From: Allolobophora icterica
Taxonomy: Eukaryota; Annelida; Clitellata; Crassiclitellata; Lumbricidae
NCBI GenBank assembly: GCA_963556255.1
Contig: OY744615.1
Coordinates: forward strand, 3,217,623 to 3,281,622
Direction of reading: 5' to 3'
DNA: 64,000 nucleotides
Shown: piece by piece, positions 31,095 through 43,509 of the stretch
How positions within the stretch are numbered: position 1 is the first letter of the stretch
Layout of the letters: every line of letters starts with the position of its first letter
The notes under the pieces: model-generated
What the model was told of the DNA's origin: nothing
The model's input: the letters and a program-made list of their open reading frames with translations, nothing else
Database searches by the model: none
Program-made: the position numbers and the translations under genes

Positions 31095-31766
31095 TTAAAA
31101 CTGCTTGGTTGAAGAAATGCTCTTAATATCAGATATCTCACACGTGTGCCGCTTTTCACACTTATTTATGTGTTTCTTTAGAGTTCCAAGTTGTGTGAAT
31201 CCTTCATGACAAACCTCGCATATGTATGGTTTCTCTCCAGTATGAGTTCTTGTGTGCCTTTTCAGATGACTACCTCGAGCAAACGTTTTCTCGCATAACA
31301 GACATTTGTATGGTTTCTCCCCAGTATGGGTTCTCATATGTGCTTTCATGTGACCAACTTCAGCAAATGTTTTCTGACATAACTGGCACTTGTATGGTTT
31401 TTCGCCAGTATGGGTTCTCATATGCACCGACAAAGTCCCTACTTGGATGAATGATTTCTGACACAGCTGGCACCTGTATGGTTTTTCGCCAGTATGGGTT
31501 CTCATGTGTATTTTCAAATCACTACCTTCACTAAATGATTTCTGACATAGCTGGCACATGTATGGTTTTTCTCCAGTGTGGGTTCTCATATGCCTTTTCA
31601 CATGACTACCTCCTGCAAATGTTTTCTGACATAACTGACACGTGTATGGTTTTTCACCAGTATGGGTTCTCATGTGCTTTTTCAGATAAGCCCTCTGAGT
31701 AAATGACTTCTGACATATGTGGCACCTATATTCTTTTTCTCCCATCTGGGGTTTCATATTCGCCAT
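31095..31766 (-). CDS. C2H2 zinc-finger protein, 7 fingers, 223 aa
   Basis: A probable sequence-specific DNA-binding protein. After [12 protein letters not shown] there are seven fingers ([10 protein letters not shown] to [10 protein letters not shown]) joined by canonical HTGEKP linkers. The last has a C2HC form ending HINKC. All six preceding fingers keep both Cys and both His. The frame ends shortly after the last finger with [10 protein letters not shown] and a stop. The family C-terminal domain lies just downstream in another frame. It is in inverted orientation to the 782-aa gene, about 8 kb away, and shares its leader region and 3' flank, so the two arose by an inverted duplication. 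A degraded finger (QKPYAQSDHLTAHQRS) lies upstream of the ATG at about 31797-31860. Confidence 0.85.
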   Translation of the reverse strand: MANMKPQMGEKEYRCHICQKSFTQRAYLKKHMRTHTGEKPYTCQLCQKTFAGGSHVKRHMRTHTGEKPYMCQLCQKSFSEGSDLKIHMRTHTGEKPYRCQLCQKSFIQVGTLSVHMRTHTGEKPYKCQLCQKTFAEVGHMKAHMRTHTGEKPYKCLLCEKTFARGSHLKRHTRTHTGEKPYICEVCHEGFTQLGTLKKHINKCEKRHTCEISDIKSISSTKQF

Positions 31767-32201
31767 CAGGTTACTCCTCTAATTGATAATTTCAGTTTTT
31801 CTCCAGAACGGGATCTTTGATGAGCTGTCAGATGATCACTTTGAGCATACGGTTTCTGAAATAATTGATATCTGTGTGGGTTTTTATATGATTCGTATGT
31901 GCTTCTCCAATCACCAGATTCTAGACAAAGCTGAGATTTGTCTTATTATAGCCTTTCAACACCAGCAATATCCAGTTCCTCACATAATTGACGAACTTCA
32001 TTTAGGTTTGTGTTTCAGATGTTTACAAGAAGGCATCATGTTTCATCTGTCAGTAGTAGTTTTGAACATGAAATTAGTCATACACAAAACGTCATGACGA
32101 AATACTAAAGCTATTCAACCTTTGCATAATAGCACACCTTTATGCTATTGCAGTTTGATTTTAACTCAAGATGAAATAATTAACAATAGCAAAAGCTGTA
32201 G

Positions 32202-32306
32202 TTAAATAAATCCGATGTAATGTTCTTGGTGAAGATCAGTGAGGTGCAGTCCATGTCCTACAACTGCATTTTGAAGCTCTAACAGAATGTTGTGTATCTT
32301 CTTCAT
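32202..32306 (-). other. Leader exon segment with a conserved 34-codon ORF (paralogue)
   Basis: Counterpart of 20198-20302. The ATG is at 32306 and the stop at 32204-32202, with the same length. It shares ILLELQNAVV and LHQEHY with 10 substitutions overall. A TTCTTTTTAG acceptor-like sequence precedes it on the minus strand. Confidence 0.5.
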
Positions 32307-32540
32307 ATACTTGCTAAAAAGAACAGCAAAAGCTCAATTTTAATATGTTTCAAAATATAGAACATAATTACATTGCTGCTCATTAAAGTCGAATGCCTGT
32401 TCTCCATACATAGTTGCATGACTAGTCAGTAGTACTGGCAAGGCCATTCCAAGAATTCTTTAAACTACTTTTCTGTTAAGAATTTGTCTCGCTCAAACCA
32501 TTAATGTCACAGCTCTATCTCAAAACAGACTGACCTGACA

Positions 32541-32650
32541 ACATTCCACGAAAAGTCAACTAAACTCCGCCACCATCCCGAAATACAACTCCACCACCAT
32601 CCCGAAATACAACATTCCACGAAAAGTCAACTAAACTCCGCCACCATCCC
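32541..32650. repeat. Direct duplication of a 40-bp unit
   Basis: ACATTCCACGAAAAGTCAAC and the following 20 bases occur at about 32541-32580 and again at about 32611-32650. A partial third unit (CCACCATCCCGAAATACAAC) lies between. A local tandem duplication. Confidence 0.8.
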
Positions 32651-32689
32651 GTATCTTCACAGTAGTTTCCAAAAGTAGCACAGTTAAAA

Positions 32690-32905
32690 TCTCACACAGT
32701 GCACTACATGAAAGATTCAAAGGAAAAAGACAAAAAGGCAGACCAAGACTACGCTGGATAGGTAATATAACTGAAGACATAACATCACTTGGACTAACAC
32801 TAAGGGGGGGGCAATAGACTTGACAAATGACCAAAGGCAATGGAGATCATTTATTCGTACTCATCGACGCCAAATGGCTGGCATCAGATGATGATTATGA
32901 TTTTG
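32690..32905 (+). mobile_element. LINE 3' end (third family, RTE/I-like C-terminus)
   Basis: The + strand reads RFKGKRQKGRPRLRWIGNI, then TSLGLTLRGAIDLTNDQRQW and RSFIRTHRRQMAGIR before a stop. This is the GRPR..W...I..D......A.DR..WR pattern at the end of many endonuclease-RT LINE proteins. A (TGA)n-like tail follows. Short and 5'-truncated. Confidence 0.7.
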
Positions 32906-33935
32906 CTAATTGAAATTATGCTAATATACAACCTTTACATCATTAAATAAAAAAATTACAATATCATTGATATTAACTAGTATTATATAATTCATTCATT
33001 TCCTGTCAATTTTAATATGTTTCTGTAGGAAATAAATTGAGTGCATATTACGATTGTTCATCAAGTCATTAAATAAATCACAATCATCTGTATCTATCGA
33101 CCTAAACGATATCCATAGAACAAGTACCAACAATCAACCGATACATAAACAGAACTAATGGTGAAGCATAAGATTGTTTCATTGCCAGATTTTCCTTAAT
33201 TACGCATGTTGACCAACGAATAATAAACAATGCTGCCAGACGTCCGGCAAAAGGAGGACATGCTTTTGTATGTTTGTTGTATTGGGCTACTGGGCATTAT
33301 TTTTGCGCCGTTTTTAATTACTTTACACCCACATGTTGCCCTTACGTTCCCTTATCTAATCTACTTACTTATTTATATTTTATTGCAGCTCTATTTTCCA
33401 GACGTTTGTAGTCCATGTGTCCCCCTTTCTCCTCCTTTCCCGATTTCTGTGTCCTCCTTTGACTACCCATGCCACTAGCACAAAGAACTGTGTCTAACGA
33501 CATAATTGGTCAAATGTAAGGAGAATACATTAAGCTAAAACCAAAATATTAGCAACTCTCTCATTAAAATAGCTGTCGCTAATTAAATGTGTTTGTTCAC
33601 AAAATTATAAGCACAGAGTTACAGAATCTAACCAGGTTAGGCATTAAAGTCGAATTTTCCCATAGTCTGATTTATACTGTCATCAGCACAAAATGGCTAG
33701 CGATTAGTGTTTCAATACTATGATCAGTAAGCCGGAGTTTTTGAAAGTATAGCCTGCCATCTTGCGAATGCATTTAATTTCTACAGCAAACTAAGGTTTC
33801 AGGTTTATGTAAGTTATTAACAGTCCTATCTAAAATCGCTATGTTTGACATTAAAATGGTGTTGCAAAGAAAGAACTGAACAGACTTCGATTTGGCTCAT
33901 TATATCGCATTAGCGCAATATGCAAATATGCCCAA
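32906..33935. other. No recognisable gene
   Basis: An 82-codon hydrophobic frame at 33230-33478 (+) has no motif to support it. The rest is A/T-rich. Confidence 0.4.
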
Positions 33936-33943
33936 TATCACAA

Positions 33944-34921
33944 TATACCCCGTGATCGATCGAGTCGACCTGCTACGATCGACTTGGCTCGGCCGACGAT
34001 CGAATCGATCGACTTTGTCGACTAGTCGACCTCTCGTCGACTCGATCGACTTGGCAAATAAACGATCGACTTGGTCGACTTTGTCGACTTGGGCTGTATC
34101 TCTTGGCCAGGGACCCGGGAGCCATGTCGCCAAAGGTGCCAATGCTCACACAAGTTTTGGCTCTGTAACGCCGAGGCAAAAGCATGCTCATACAACTTTT
34201 GGCTGGCGCTTTGTAGTTGATGCTTCCTAAAGTAGTTATTGACTTATTGTGCTATAGACGCGTTTCATTTCATGAATATGTAGGCTAAGTATAATAAACT
34301 TTTCCACTGATTGTAAAAAATGACTAAATATTCTTATTGGTTATATCGGATAGTATAATTCTATCCATCTTAGGTCTGTAGCGTACTTATCTGAGGTTAG
34401 CTCACGCAACTTTTAAACACTTTCCGAGCCACTGCTCTTGGCCAAAGTCGAAGCATTTAGTCCTGTCCTAACATGCAGACATTCGAACGTTTTGAGATCG
34501 TCGTTACTGACTACAGAGCTGAAATTTCCTGAAACTAGCGCATTTTTAACTCATCTTAATCTTTCCATTTTCACCGTAAAACTGTGAAAAAAAGTATCTA
34601 CAGCTTCCTCTGTATACGAAATCACCAAAAGGCTCATAATTTGCACTGAACTTCAAATCAGGTTTAATACGGTAGTTGTGCGTTTATAAAGCATTACGTT
34701 ATCACAGTCATCATTTGGATAATTTTGTGAAGTAGCCGCAAAAAATAGTAAGAAAATATTTCACAGTCGAGTCGAGTCGAGGAAACTACGATCGACTCGA
34801 CTTGTCAAAACATATGATCGACTCGACTTGCAAGTCGATCGAGTCGAGGATTTTTCGACCGACTCGACTTGGCCGAGTTTCGATCGACTTGATCGACTGA
34901 CTCGATCGATCACGGGGTATA
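33944..34921. mobile_element. 978-bp element with TIRs and GATCGACTTG arrays, perfect 8-bp TSD
   Basis: It begins TATACCCCGTGATCGATCGA and ends TCGATCGATCACGGGGTATA, perfect 20-bp or longer inverted repeats. The flanks TATCACAA at 33936-33943 and 34922-34929 form an exact 8-bp duplication, as in hAT elements. The first ~155 and last ~155 bases are dense arrays of GTCGAC/CGATCGACTT and the inverse, while the ~650-bp middle is ordinary A/T-rich DNA without a transposase. Non-autonomous. The family is unknown to me. Confidence 0.88.
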
Positions 34922-35220
34922 TATCACAACCGTGATAATTATCACAATCTGCAAATCTACTTAAAGCCAAGAGTTGAGAACCAGCTTACTCACAAGCGCT
35001 GCGTCGTGTCAGAGGTGTGAATTGCTGCTAAGGCGGGTACGAGAAATATTGGAAGGCAGACGTATTGAATGGATCAGGGTAGAATTTCTTGAAGATAAGA
35101 GGCTTAAAGTTGAAGTGAAAAGCCTTAGGAAGATAAGGCCTATAATGCTTCTGGAATAAATTTACGGTCGTCGATTTTACGGAAATGACCTGATCCACCA
35201 TACAGACTCTCCAGAACTGC

Positions 35221-35221
<1 letters not shown>

Positions 35222-35263
<42 letters not shown>

Positions 35264-35940
35264 TTCGTTTATTGCAAAAATTCCGGTCGACACAAACGCG
35301 ACAGGATTACACAGAGTTTACAAAAGATATACATTAATTGCAAATGAAAATAAATCAGATAACAGTCATTTAGAGAGTTTAAACATATGGGGTTTTAAAT
35401 AAGGTATGGGGCCTAAATATAAAAGAAAACAGCATATTACTGAAATAGTTAATTGTTAATAAGTGTTTTTATACAGCATACGGGATATAAAGTTTTTGTC
35501 ATTTTTATCAGGCAATGTGAAATTATGAGCCCGTTGCCGGAGATTATGAGGGATATTACGATCAGGTGGAAAATAGGGGCGCAGAACATGGTCTAGGTTT
35601 GTAAAGGCTGCCTTAAAGAGGCAGTCATCTGCCTGTTTTGCCAATTCAGAGGCGCTTTGAATGGATGGGGAAAGTAGACCGGAACGTCGCATTTTCCTGA
35701 GCAGTTTTTCAACCCTCTCTCTGTCTCCTACTTGGGTGTAACTCCACCAGGCTGGGGAAGCATACGTCAGAGAAGCTATGGTGGTAGCCCTTGCTATTTC
35801 GTGTAAGACACGAGGTGGAAGGCCATGGGATCGGTGAACTCGGAGTGCATTGAGTGATGATGAAGAGGTAGACAGAACTTTATCAAGGTGACTCTTGCTA
35901 CATCTGCACAGGTCTTTAACTCTCCGTACTCTCATGAGTT
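35222..35940 (-). mobile_element. LINE family 2, 3' fragment with an intact RT C-terminus
   Basis: It has a (CAAT)n tail joined to ATTCGTTTATTGC. The minus strand encodes 159 residues with a short helical N-terminal stretch, RATTIASLTYASPAWWSYTQ, LLRKMRRSGLLSPSIQSA, FKAAFTNLDHVLRPYFPP and NLRQRAHNFTLPDKNDKNF. This is the C-terminal segment of a jockey/CR1-superclade RT protein. It is 5'-truncated, but its frame is still open. Confidence 0.8.
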
Positions 35941-36340
<400 letters not shown>

Positions 36341-36536
36341 GTTTAATATCTTCAAACTGACAATAACGCAGTATGATTACAAATCAGTATGAACAGATGA
36401 TCACAAGTTATTAGGCTACAGGAGTCGAATTTAACTGTACACGGCAGCCATACAAGGCGCCCATCACGTCCTAAATCTCATTTTTCACAAACGGCCACTG
36501 TCTCGACGCAAGGTCATCCAGGTTTTCAGGATAATG

Positions 36537-37428
36537 CCAGTCTTGTTGTCCTCGAGACCAAGGTCTTGGTCTCGAGTGCACTCGAGTTCGTTTTTAAAAG
36601 TCTTGGTCTTGGCCTTGAGGTTCAAGGTCTTGGTCTTGCTCTTGGTCTTGAGGTTCAAGGTCTTGGTCTTGGTCTTGGTCTTGAGGTTCAAGGTCTTGGT
36701 CTTGGTCTCGCAAGACCAAGACCAAGACCGGCTGTTAATATGAACAGTCATTTAACAGAATTCAAGAATTCTGTATCAAGCCTTCTTGCATCATACGACC
36801 AATATCTATGGATGGATACAAGTCTTGTTGGTCAGGAAAACCCATTGGCAGCAGCAAGTTATTCTGTATCAGACGGTATGATAAACCGTGGGAAGATTTC
36901 AAAAGGACTCACTATCTGTACATTTACATCCAGTGCTTGAAAAGCTACTCTGTGTGTGTCAGCGACTTCAGTACCTGTAGAAAGTATTTTTCACATGGCG
37001 GAATTTTTATGAGGCCCACCAGGCACGTCTTGGTCAGAAAATTCTGAGCGAATTGGTTTTTATAAAATACAAAAGGCATTTGGAATAATAGTTTGCATGA
37101 AGGACTTTTGAATACAAATTCGGATTTCTCTGCAGTTTGCATTTAAAGTCAATTTGCTTGAATAAAATAAAAGACTCATGTTTTCATTAAAATAGCGAAT
37201 ATTCCGACTTGACAATTTTTAGAAGTCTTGACCTGATTTCGATTTTTTGGGTCTTGGTCTTGGTCTTGAGGTTCAAGGTCTTGGTCTTGGTCTTGGTCTC
37301 GAGGTTCAAAGTCTTGGTCTTGGTCTTGGTCTCGAGGTTCAAGGTCTTGGTCTTGGTCTTGGTCTTGAGGTTCAAGGTCTTGGTCTTGGTCTTGGTCTTG
37401 AGGTTTAAGGTCTTGACAACAAGACTGG
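36537..37428. mobile_element. Element with CCAGTCTTGTTGTC TIRs and CTTGGT minisatellites
   Basis: It starts CCAGTCTTGTTGTC and ends GACAACAAGACTGG, perfect 14-bp inverted repeats. ATAATG flanks both sides (GGATAATG if the terminal GG is shared). Inside, two arrays of a ~30-bp unit built from GGTCTTGGTCTTGAGGTTCA lie at about 36593-36712 and 37248-37415 in the same orientation, around a unique core. No transposase. Confidence 0.75.
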
Positions 37429-37666
37429 ATAATGCAAATGCGACCTCGACATTATCGGAACCAGTTTTAGTGCGTTGAGAACTCTAGAAGTCCAAGAAAT
37501 CATTGTGTGAGTACCCCACACCTATGGTATGTTGTTGGTGTCAAACAGCAGCAACAGATGGCTGGAATAGACACCCTGAGCAAATTATTAGAGCTCTGGG
37601 CATTGGTGAGCATACATGTAGGCCTGTAGGGGCGCCAATTATTTCCGAGACTAGGGGCCTACATGT

Positions 37667-37903
37667 ATTTTTTTTTATTTTTTTATTCCAGATATTTCTA
37701 TAGCGCCTCTCGAAGTCAACTACTACTCAGAGGCGCTCCCGACTACAGCATTGGTATACTGTGCCGGAGTTTTCACGCCGAAGCGCCACGAGCAATTGCG
37801 AGTGAAGGACTTGCCCAAGGTCCGTACGCAGCGGCTAGAGTGGGATTCGAACCTGCAACCCTCCGGTCACAAGGCGCCGAACTTACCACTGAGCCACCAC
37901 GCT
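37667..37903 (-). mobile_element. tRNA-derived SINE, copy 4
   Basis: Minus-strand A box (GTGGTGGCTCAGTGG), B box (GGTTCGAATCC), GAGAGGCGCTATAGAAAT tail and a long A-rich end. Otherwise nearly identical to copy 1. Confidence 0.9.
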
Positions 37904-38063
37904 CAGTGGTAAGTACGAATTATGTACGAATTCCTACTGGATACGCAATGTGCATGTAGAATTGACTTCGGCTGACGTTTGTGAAAATGTTAACAATGGA
38001 TTGTTAACCTTTTCACAACATATATAATTATGTTGTCCATCCTTGGAAATCCTGAGAGTCGTA

Positions 38064-38517
38064 CATGTATGGGGCCATCCATATCTTACGTACGCAAAAA
38101 TCCGGGAAAGTTGGACCTGTTCGCAAGCGTACTTTCTTCCACCCCCCCCGCGTACGTACACTTGACGCACTCCCCTCCCCCCCGAAGACCAGCTGCAGAA
38201 AGTGTCTCGAAAGTCTGCACTTTAGGCCAGATTGAAGGATGAGTGAGGGCCAATATAGACAAATTATAGGTGTCTCGTTCACAGCACAGAATAACTGCAC
38301 ATGGCTTTTATATAATGTAATAAAATGCCATCGGACGACTATAGGACAATACAGAGTTATAAATAGGCTAATGTGGACGTCATAATTAGAAATTTATTTT
38401 GCGTACGTACACTTTTGTCCCCCCCCCCTCCACCCCCCGTTCGCACCCGTACGCAAAATCGCAAAAATCCGACCCCCTCCCCCTCAGTGCGTACGTAATA
38501 TGTGGACGGCCCCTATT
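38064..38517. mobile_element. MITE with GGGGCCATCC...TACGTACGC ends
   Basis: The left end is TATGGGGCCATCCATATCTT followed by ACGTACGCAAAAATCCG. The right end carries GCAAAAATCCGACC, then GTGCGTACGTAATATGTGGA and CGGCCCCTAT, the inverse of the left. C-runs and CGTACGTACAC motifs occur in both arms. The TAT on each side may be a 3-bp target duplication. A diverged relative is at 29323-29830. Confidence 0.78.
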
Positions 38518-39713
<1,196 letters not shown>

Positions 39714-39899
39714 TGTACACATGATATGTATTAATATTTTAATAAATAAATATTGTCACATATGATTATAAAATACATATTCATCTGACGGAAAAATCTA
39801 TTTATATTTTTATATATTTTAAATTTTTCTGCACAGTATATAGGCCTACATATGTTTTTTGATAGAAGGCGATGCTAATGACCAGTTGATGCTGAATCC

Positions 39900-40375
39900 A
39901 TGATGCATCATCGCACAGAGAACCAATATTATTATCGTCATCTATGGGAAGCCGTCGACTGCATAAAAGAATTTTTCTGCGTCTGCAAGTTCTCTTCTTT
40001 CTCAGGCACTCAGCTGTGACAGGCAGAATCATGCATTCAGCTTATCATACATCAGACCTAAGGCACATCAAGGTATCAGATGGACAGATAGGTACATGAT
40101 GACGTTAGGTAAGTTAGATAGGTGTTTATATATATGACTGCAGAGACGAATACACGACCATCGTCATCTATGGCAGCCAAACCGTTGGCTGCATAAAAGG
40201 GAATTTTCTGATTCGGTTGTCTCATTTCGACAGGCAGTCACTGAGACAGGTATTGTAATCCATTGAGTCTATTGGATCTAAGGAACAGCAGAGTAGATAG
40301 ATAGGCATTTGATGACCTATGGTAAGTTATATAGGAATATATGTATGCATATATAAGTAACCATAGGTCATCAAA
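39900..40375 (+). repeat. Two tandem ~230-bp units upstream of the R2-like element
   Basis: Each unit has CGTCATCTATGG, then CTGCATAAAAG, then a TTTTCTG...GACAGGCA stretch, GATAGATAGGCA/GACAGATAGGTA and ATGATGACNTNNGGTAAGTTA. Copies start near 39934 and 40159. CATAAAAG at a fixed place in each unit resembles a TATA box. They may be promoter or 5' repeats of the retrotransposon that follows, but this is inference. Confidence 0.6.
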
Positions 40376-40439
40376 TATATATTAAAATCAGGCAAGGTGA
40401 GTTAAGGTGAGGTACGGGATGAAATAAGACAGTCGTCGA

Positions 40440-43110
40440 CTATCTTCGGACGGTAACGGCTGCTGGTGTTAAGTCCTTCGCACGCGCCTTGTCGTAGCGG
40501 GGGAGGGGGAGGGGCAACTAGTAACATGTTCCGAATGTCAAAAAGGACCCTGAAGTTAGGGGGACCGCGGGACTGTCTCTTCATCAGCGAAGGTTTCACA
40601 CCGTGGAGTACCATGCAGCACACCAGGTGTCACGGAGGGTCAAAGCTCGATGGTCCCCGGAGGAGCGTGATCGTATGGCCAGGCTCAAGGCTGACTTTCT
40701 CGTCTCCGGGGTAAAACCAGCTCTGATTAGCAGTCGATTGGTGCCGATCTTTAAGGACAGGACTCGCGATTCGCGAAGCGATCAAAGGGCTCCGAAAAAA
40801 GCAAAACTACAAGGATCAAGTCGAGCAGCTTGTAGCCCGCGCTCAAGCGCTTAAATGCCAATCCGAGTCCACGGAATACTGTCCTCGCTGGAACTGGAGG
40901 AGAGGGGTTCTCTCTACTATTAGGAAGGACCTCAACGACCTCCGGAACGACCGGCAGGACAGAGATCCACTTATAGAGACGCTCCTTGAAGATGCTGACA
41001 GAGCTAAAGACGAGAAAGGCGCTGAAAGTGCTGTTCTGAGGACGCTTCTCGACCGATATGCAGAGCAATTAGCCACCTTCCTCGAGTCACACCCGAGGAC
41101 CGTTGGAAGCAAACCCAGACGAGGTCCCAAAGGTAAGAGGCCCACGGCCCCGGCAAGCCACCAGGCATGTAGGGCGGCAAGTCGGGAACCAGGCGGAGGC
41201 TGAACCCCAAACGTCTTGCCAGAATCATGGCATACGCTAGAAGAAGCGGGCCTATGAGATGCGGCCGTGGCGTACGTCAAGGCGATCCCCTGTTGGCCAT
41301 CCTTTTCAACTGTGTAATTGACGAGGTGTTGGCGGAGCTGAACCTGGCCATTGGTTACTTCCTGAATAAGGAGGCATGGTCCGGTGGACCATGATTGGCT
41401 TTCGCTGACGACCTTGTCTTGATCGCCTCCACTTGCGGAAACAGGTGGACAAAGTGCAATGCGCGCTGGGGTTGGGGTGGATTCGACTGAACGCGGCTGA
41501 TTGCCTCCCTCAGGATTAATATCGCCGCAAAGGCTAAACGCTGGGTGATAAATCCCTCACCGGTTCTGACCATCGCCGGTGAGTCGGTCAAGTCGCTCAA
41601 CATAGCGCAGACGTACAAGTACTTGAGACTGCAGGTCGGACCACTCGGTTTGAGGAAGGCCCACGGGGACTTCCTCACGGTGGGACTGGACCGGTTGACA
41701 CGTCCTCCACTAAAGCCCCTGCAGCGCATGTTCCTATTGCGCTGTCATTTGTTGCCGAAATTGTATCACGGACTCGTCCCCGGGGATTTGACAGCCAAAT
41801 CCTTGGAGTGTCTCACCGGTTGGTGAGAGTGACAGTACGCAAATGGTTGCAACTGCCGCATGATACTCCCACTGGTTACTCCCATGGCAAGGCGTCAGAT
41901 GGCGGACTGGAAGTGCTGCGCATGCGTTACACAATACATCCACTCAAAGCCCGTTGCATGGCCAAGGTGGAGGATTCAGGTGATCCGGTAATGCAGAGCG
42001 TCGCTACGAGTCCACTCTTCCTAGGGGACGAGGAGGATGAGGTGCGCAAAGATGGCAAGGGTGGCCGATCGGGTGCTGAGCATCAGCAAGGATGCGAGTG
42101 ACCTTCTGGTGAGCCAGCTCCACACATCGATGTATGGTAGGGTCTCAAGCAGCAGGGACAAACCCCTCGCTAAACTCCTGGGTGACCGATGGGTCTACCC
42201 TCCTCTCGGGGGAGGAGGTGATTTCATCCAGGCAGACAAAGTGAGGGGGAACCTGTTGCCGTCTCTGGAGCGCGGCTAACGCGGACGGTGGACGGGTCCA
42301 GTATGGTGTGACGCCGGGTGTAATGCTCAAGGCACCCTGGCTCACATCTCCCAAAGCTGTGCGAGGTCCACCGTTTCCGGTGTGATAGGCATGAGTCGGT
42401 GCTTGATCTGATATGCAGAAGGATCGAGTCAATGGGTCACTCGGCGATCCACGAGCTGGTTATACCTACCGGAGCTGGTAGGCGCAAGCCTGACTTGGTT
42501 GCCCTGGTGGACAGTGTCGCCTATGTCGACGTCACCATTACATCGGACTGTAATGATATTAGCGGTCCATATGAGGAGAAAGTCTGCTATTATGCACGAC
42601 TCGATGTCAATGTCATTGACTGGGTGGCTAATGTCTTCCCAGGGGCGCCGTGTGTGTTTGGAGCGATGGTCCTGAACTGGCGAGGAGCGCTCCTTCATGC
42701 CTCGTCGGGCCTCCTCCGCAAGTTGGTGGTAGGCCCATCCCAGGAAACCCTCATGTCGTGCCGGGTGTTGACTTACACCTGTAACATGTTCCGACAATTC
42801 ACCCGGTCGACAGTGAGGGGTCCGAGGACGCTGGACGCTGATCAACCTAGGCACGGCGTTCATGAAAAGACCATACCCATTTCGGACCAATTACGGAGAT
42901 CCGTCCAAAGTGGTCAGCCCGCAAGGTGACATTACGCGTTTGAGTCCCTAGTCTCGATTGCTCGCCAAACTGGAGCAAATTGCCCTGTAGGTCAGCTCAG
43001 CCGGGCTACCAGCTGAGTGCCTTCCTTTGCGAAGGAACGCACAATCTCTTTTTCGGCGGGCATCCCACCAAATGATAACAGCAGGTAGCCGTGAGAGCGA
43101 ATGCACGATG
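40440..43110 (+). mobile_element. R2-clade non-LTR retrotransposon, internally deleted and frameshifted
   Basis: In several + strand frames it shows a Myb-like RWSPEERDRMARLKADF block, a charged linker, RT remnants GVRQGDPLLAILFNCVIDEV and LAFADDLVLIAS, a region PTYKYLRLQVG-like after the RT, a C..H..C remnant (CNAQGTLAHISQSC), and a restriction-like endonuclease segment with RKPDLVALVDSVAYVDVTI (PD...D-x-x-x type). This order is that of R2/NeSL-type elements. The N-terminal RT motifs are deleted and there are several frame changes. The 3' UTR runs to about 43110. Sequence rich in AGGTAAGG/AGGTGAG lies on both sides (about 40393-40420 and 43167-43250), possibly the insertion target. Confidence 0.82.
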
Positions 43111-43509
43111 ATGAAACTATTCGGTCGCGCGAACGATCGGGCACTATCTGAGTGTTAACAAAAGAGCGTAAAGTTTAGGTAAGGTAAGTGAGGTAAAGTT
43201 TAGGTAAGGTAAACCAAGGAATGTGACGTAAGGTAAGGCAAGTCAAGATAGGTGTAAACTGAGGTATAAATTAAGGCAATGGAAGCTCAGCCGATCAAAA
43301 TTCGGGTCAGCAAAAGTTATGTAGTAGCCATGTAGTATTATGTACCATAAACCGAACTGACATTTTAAGGTAAGAGTAAAACACGGCAGTTAGTGAAGGA
43401 TATGTTCAAGAGAGACTCGTCAGAAGAGGTCTTTGTTAAGAGTGTATCCATAAACTGTTTGTAGTGTAAACTTTTTGGAAGTCATATTTTGATTTTGTAT
43501 CTCCTAGAA
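43111..43509 (+). other. AGGTAAGG-rich flank and GPCR 5' region
   Basis: Repeated TTTAGGTAAGGTAA and GTAAGGTAAGGCAAG units are followed by the presumed leader of the GPCR gene. TTTTGTATCTCCTAG just before its ATG looks like a splice acceptor. Confidence 0.45.
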
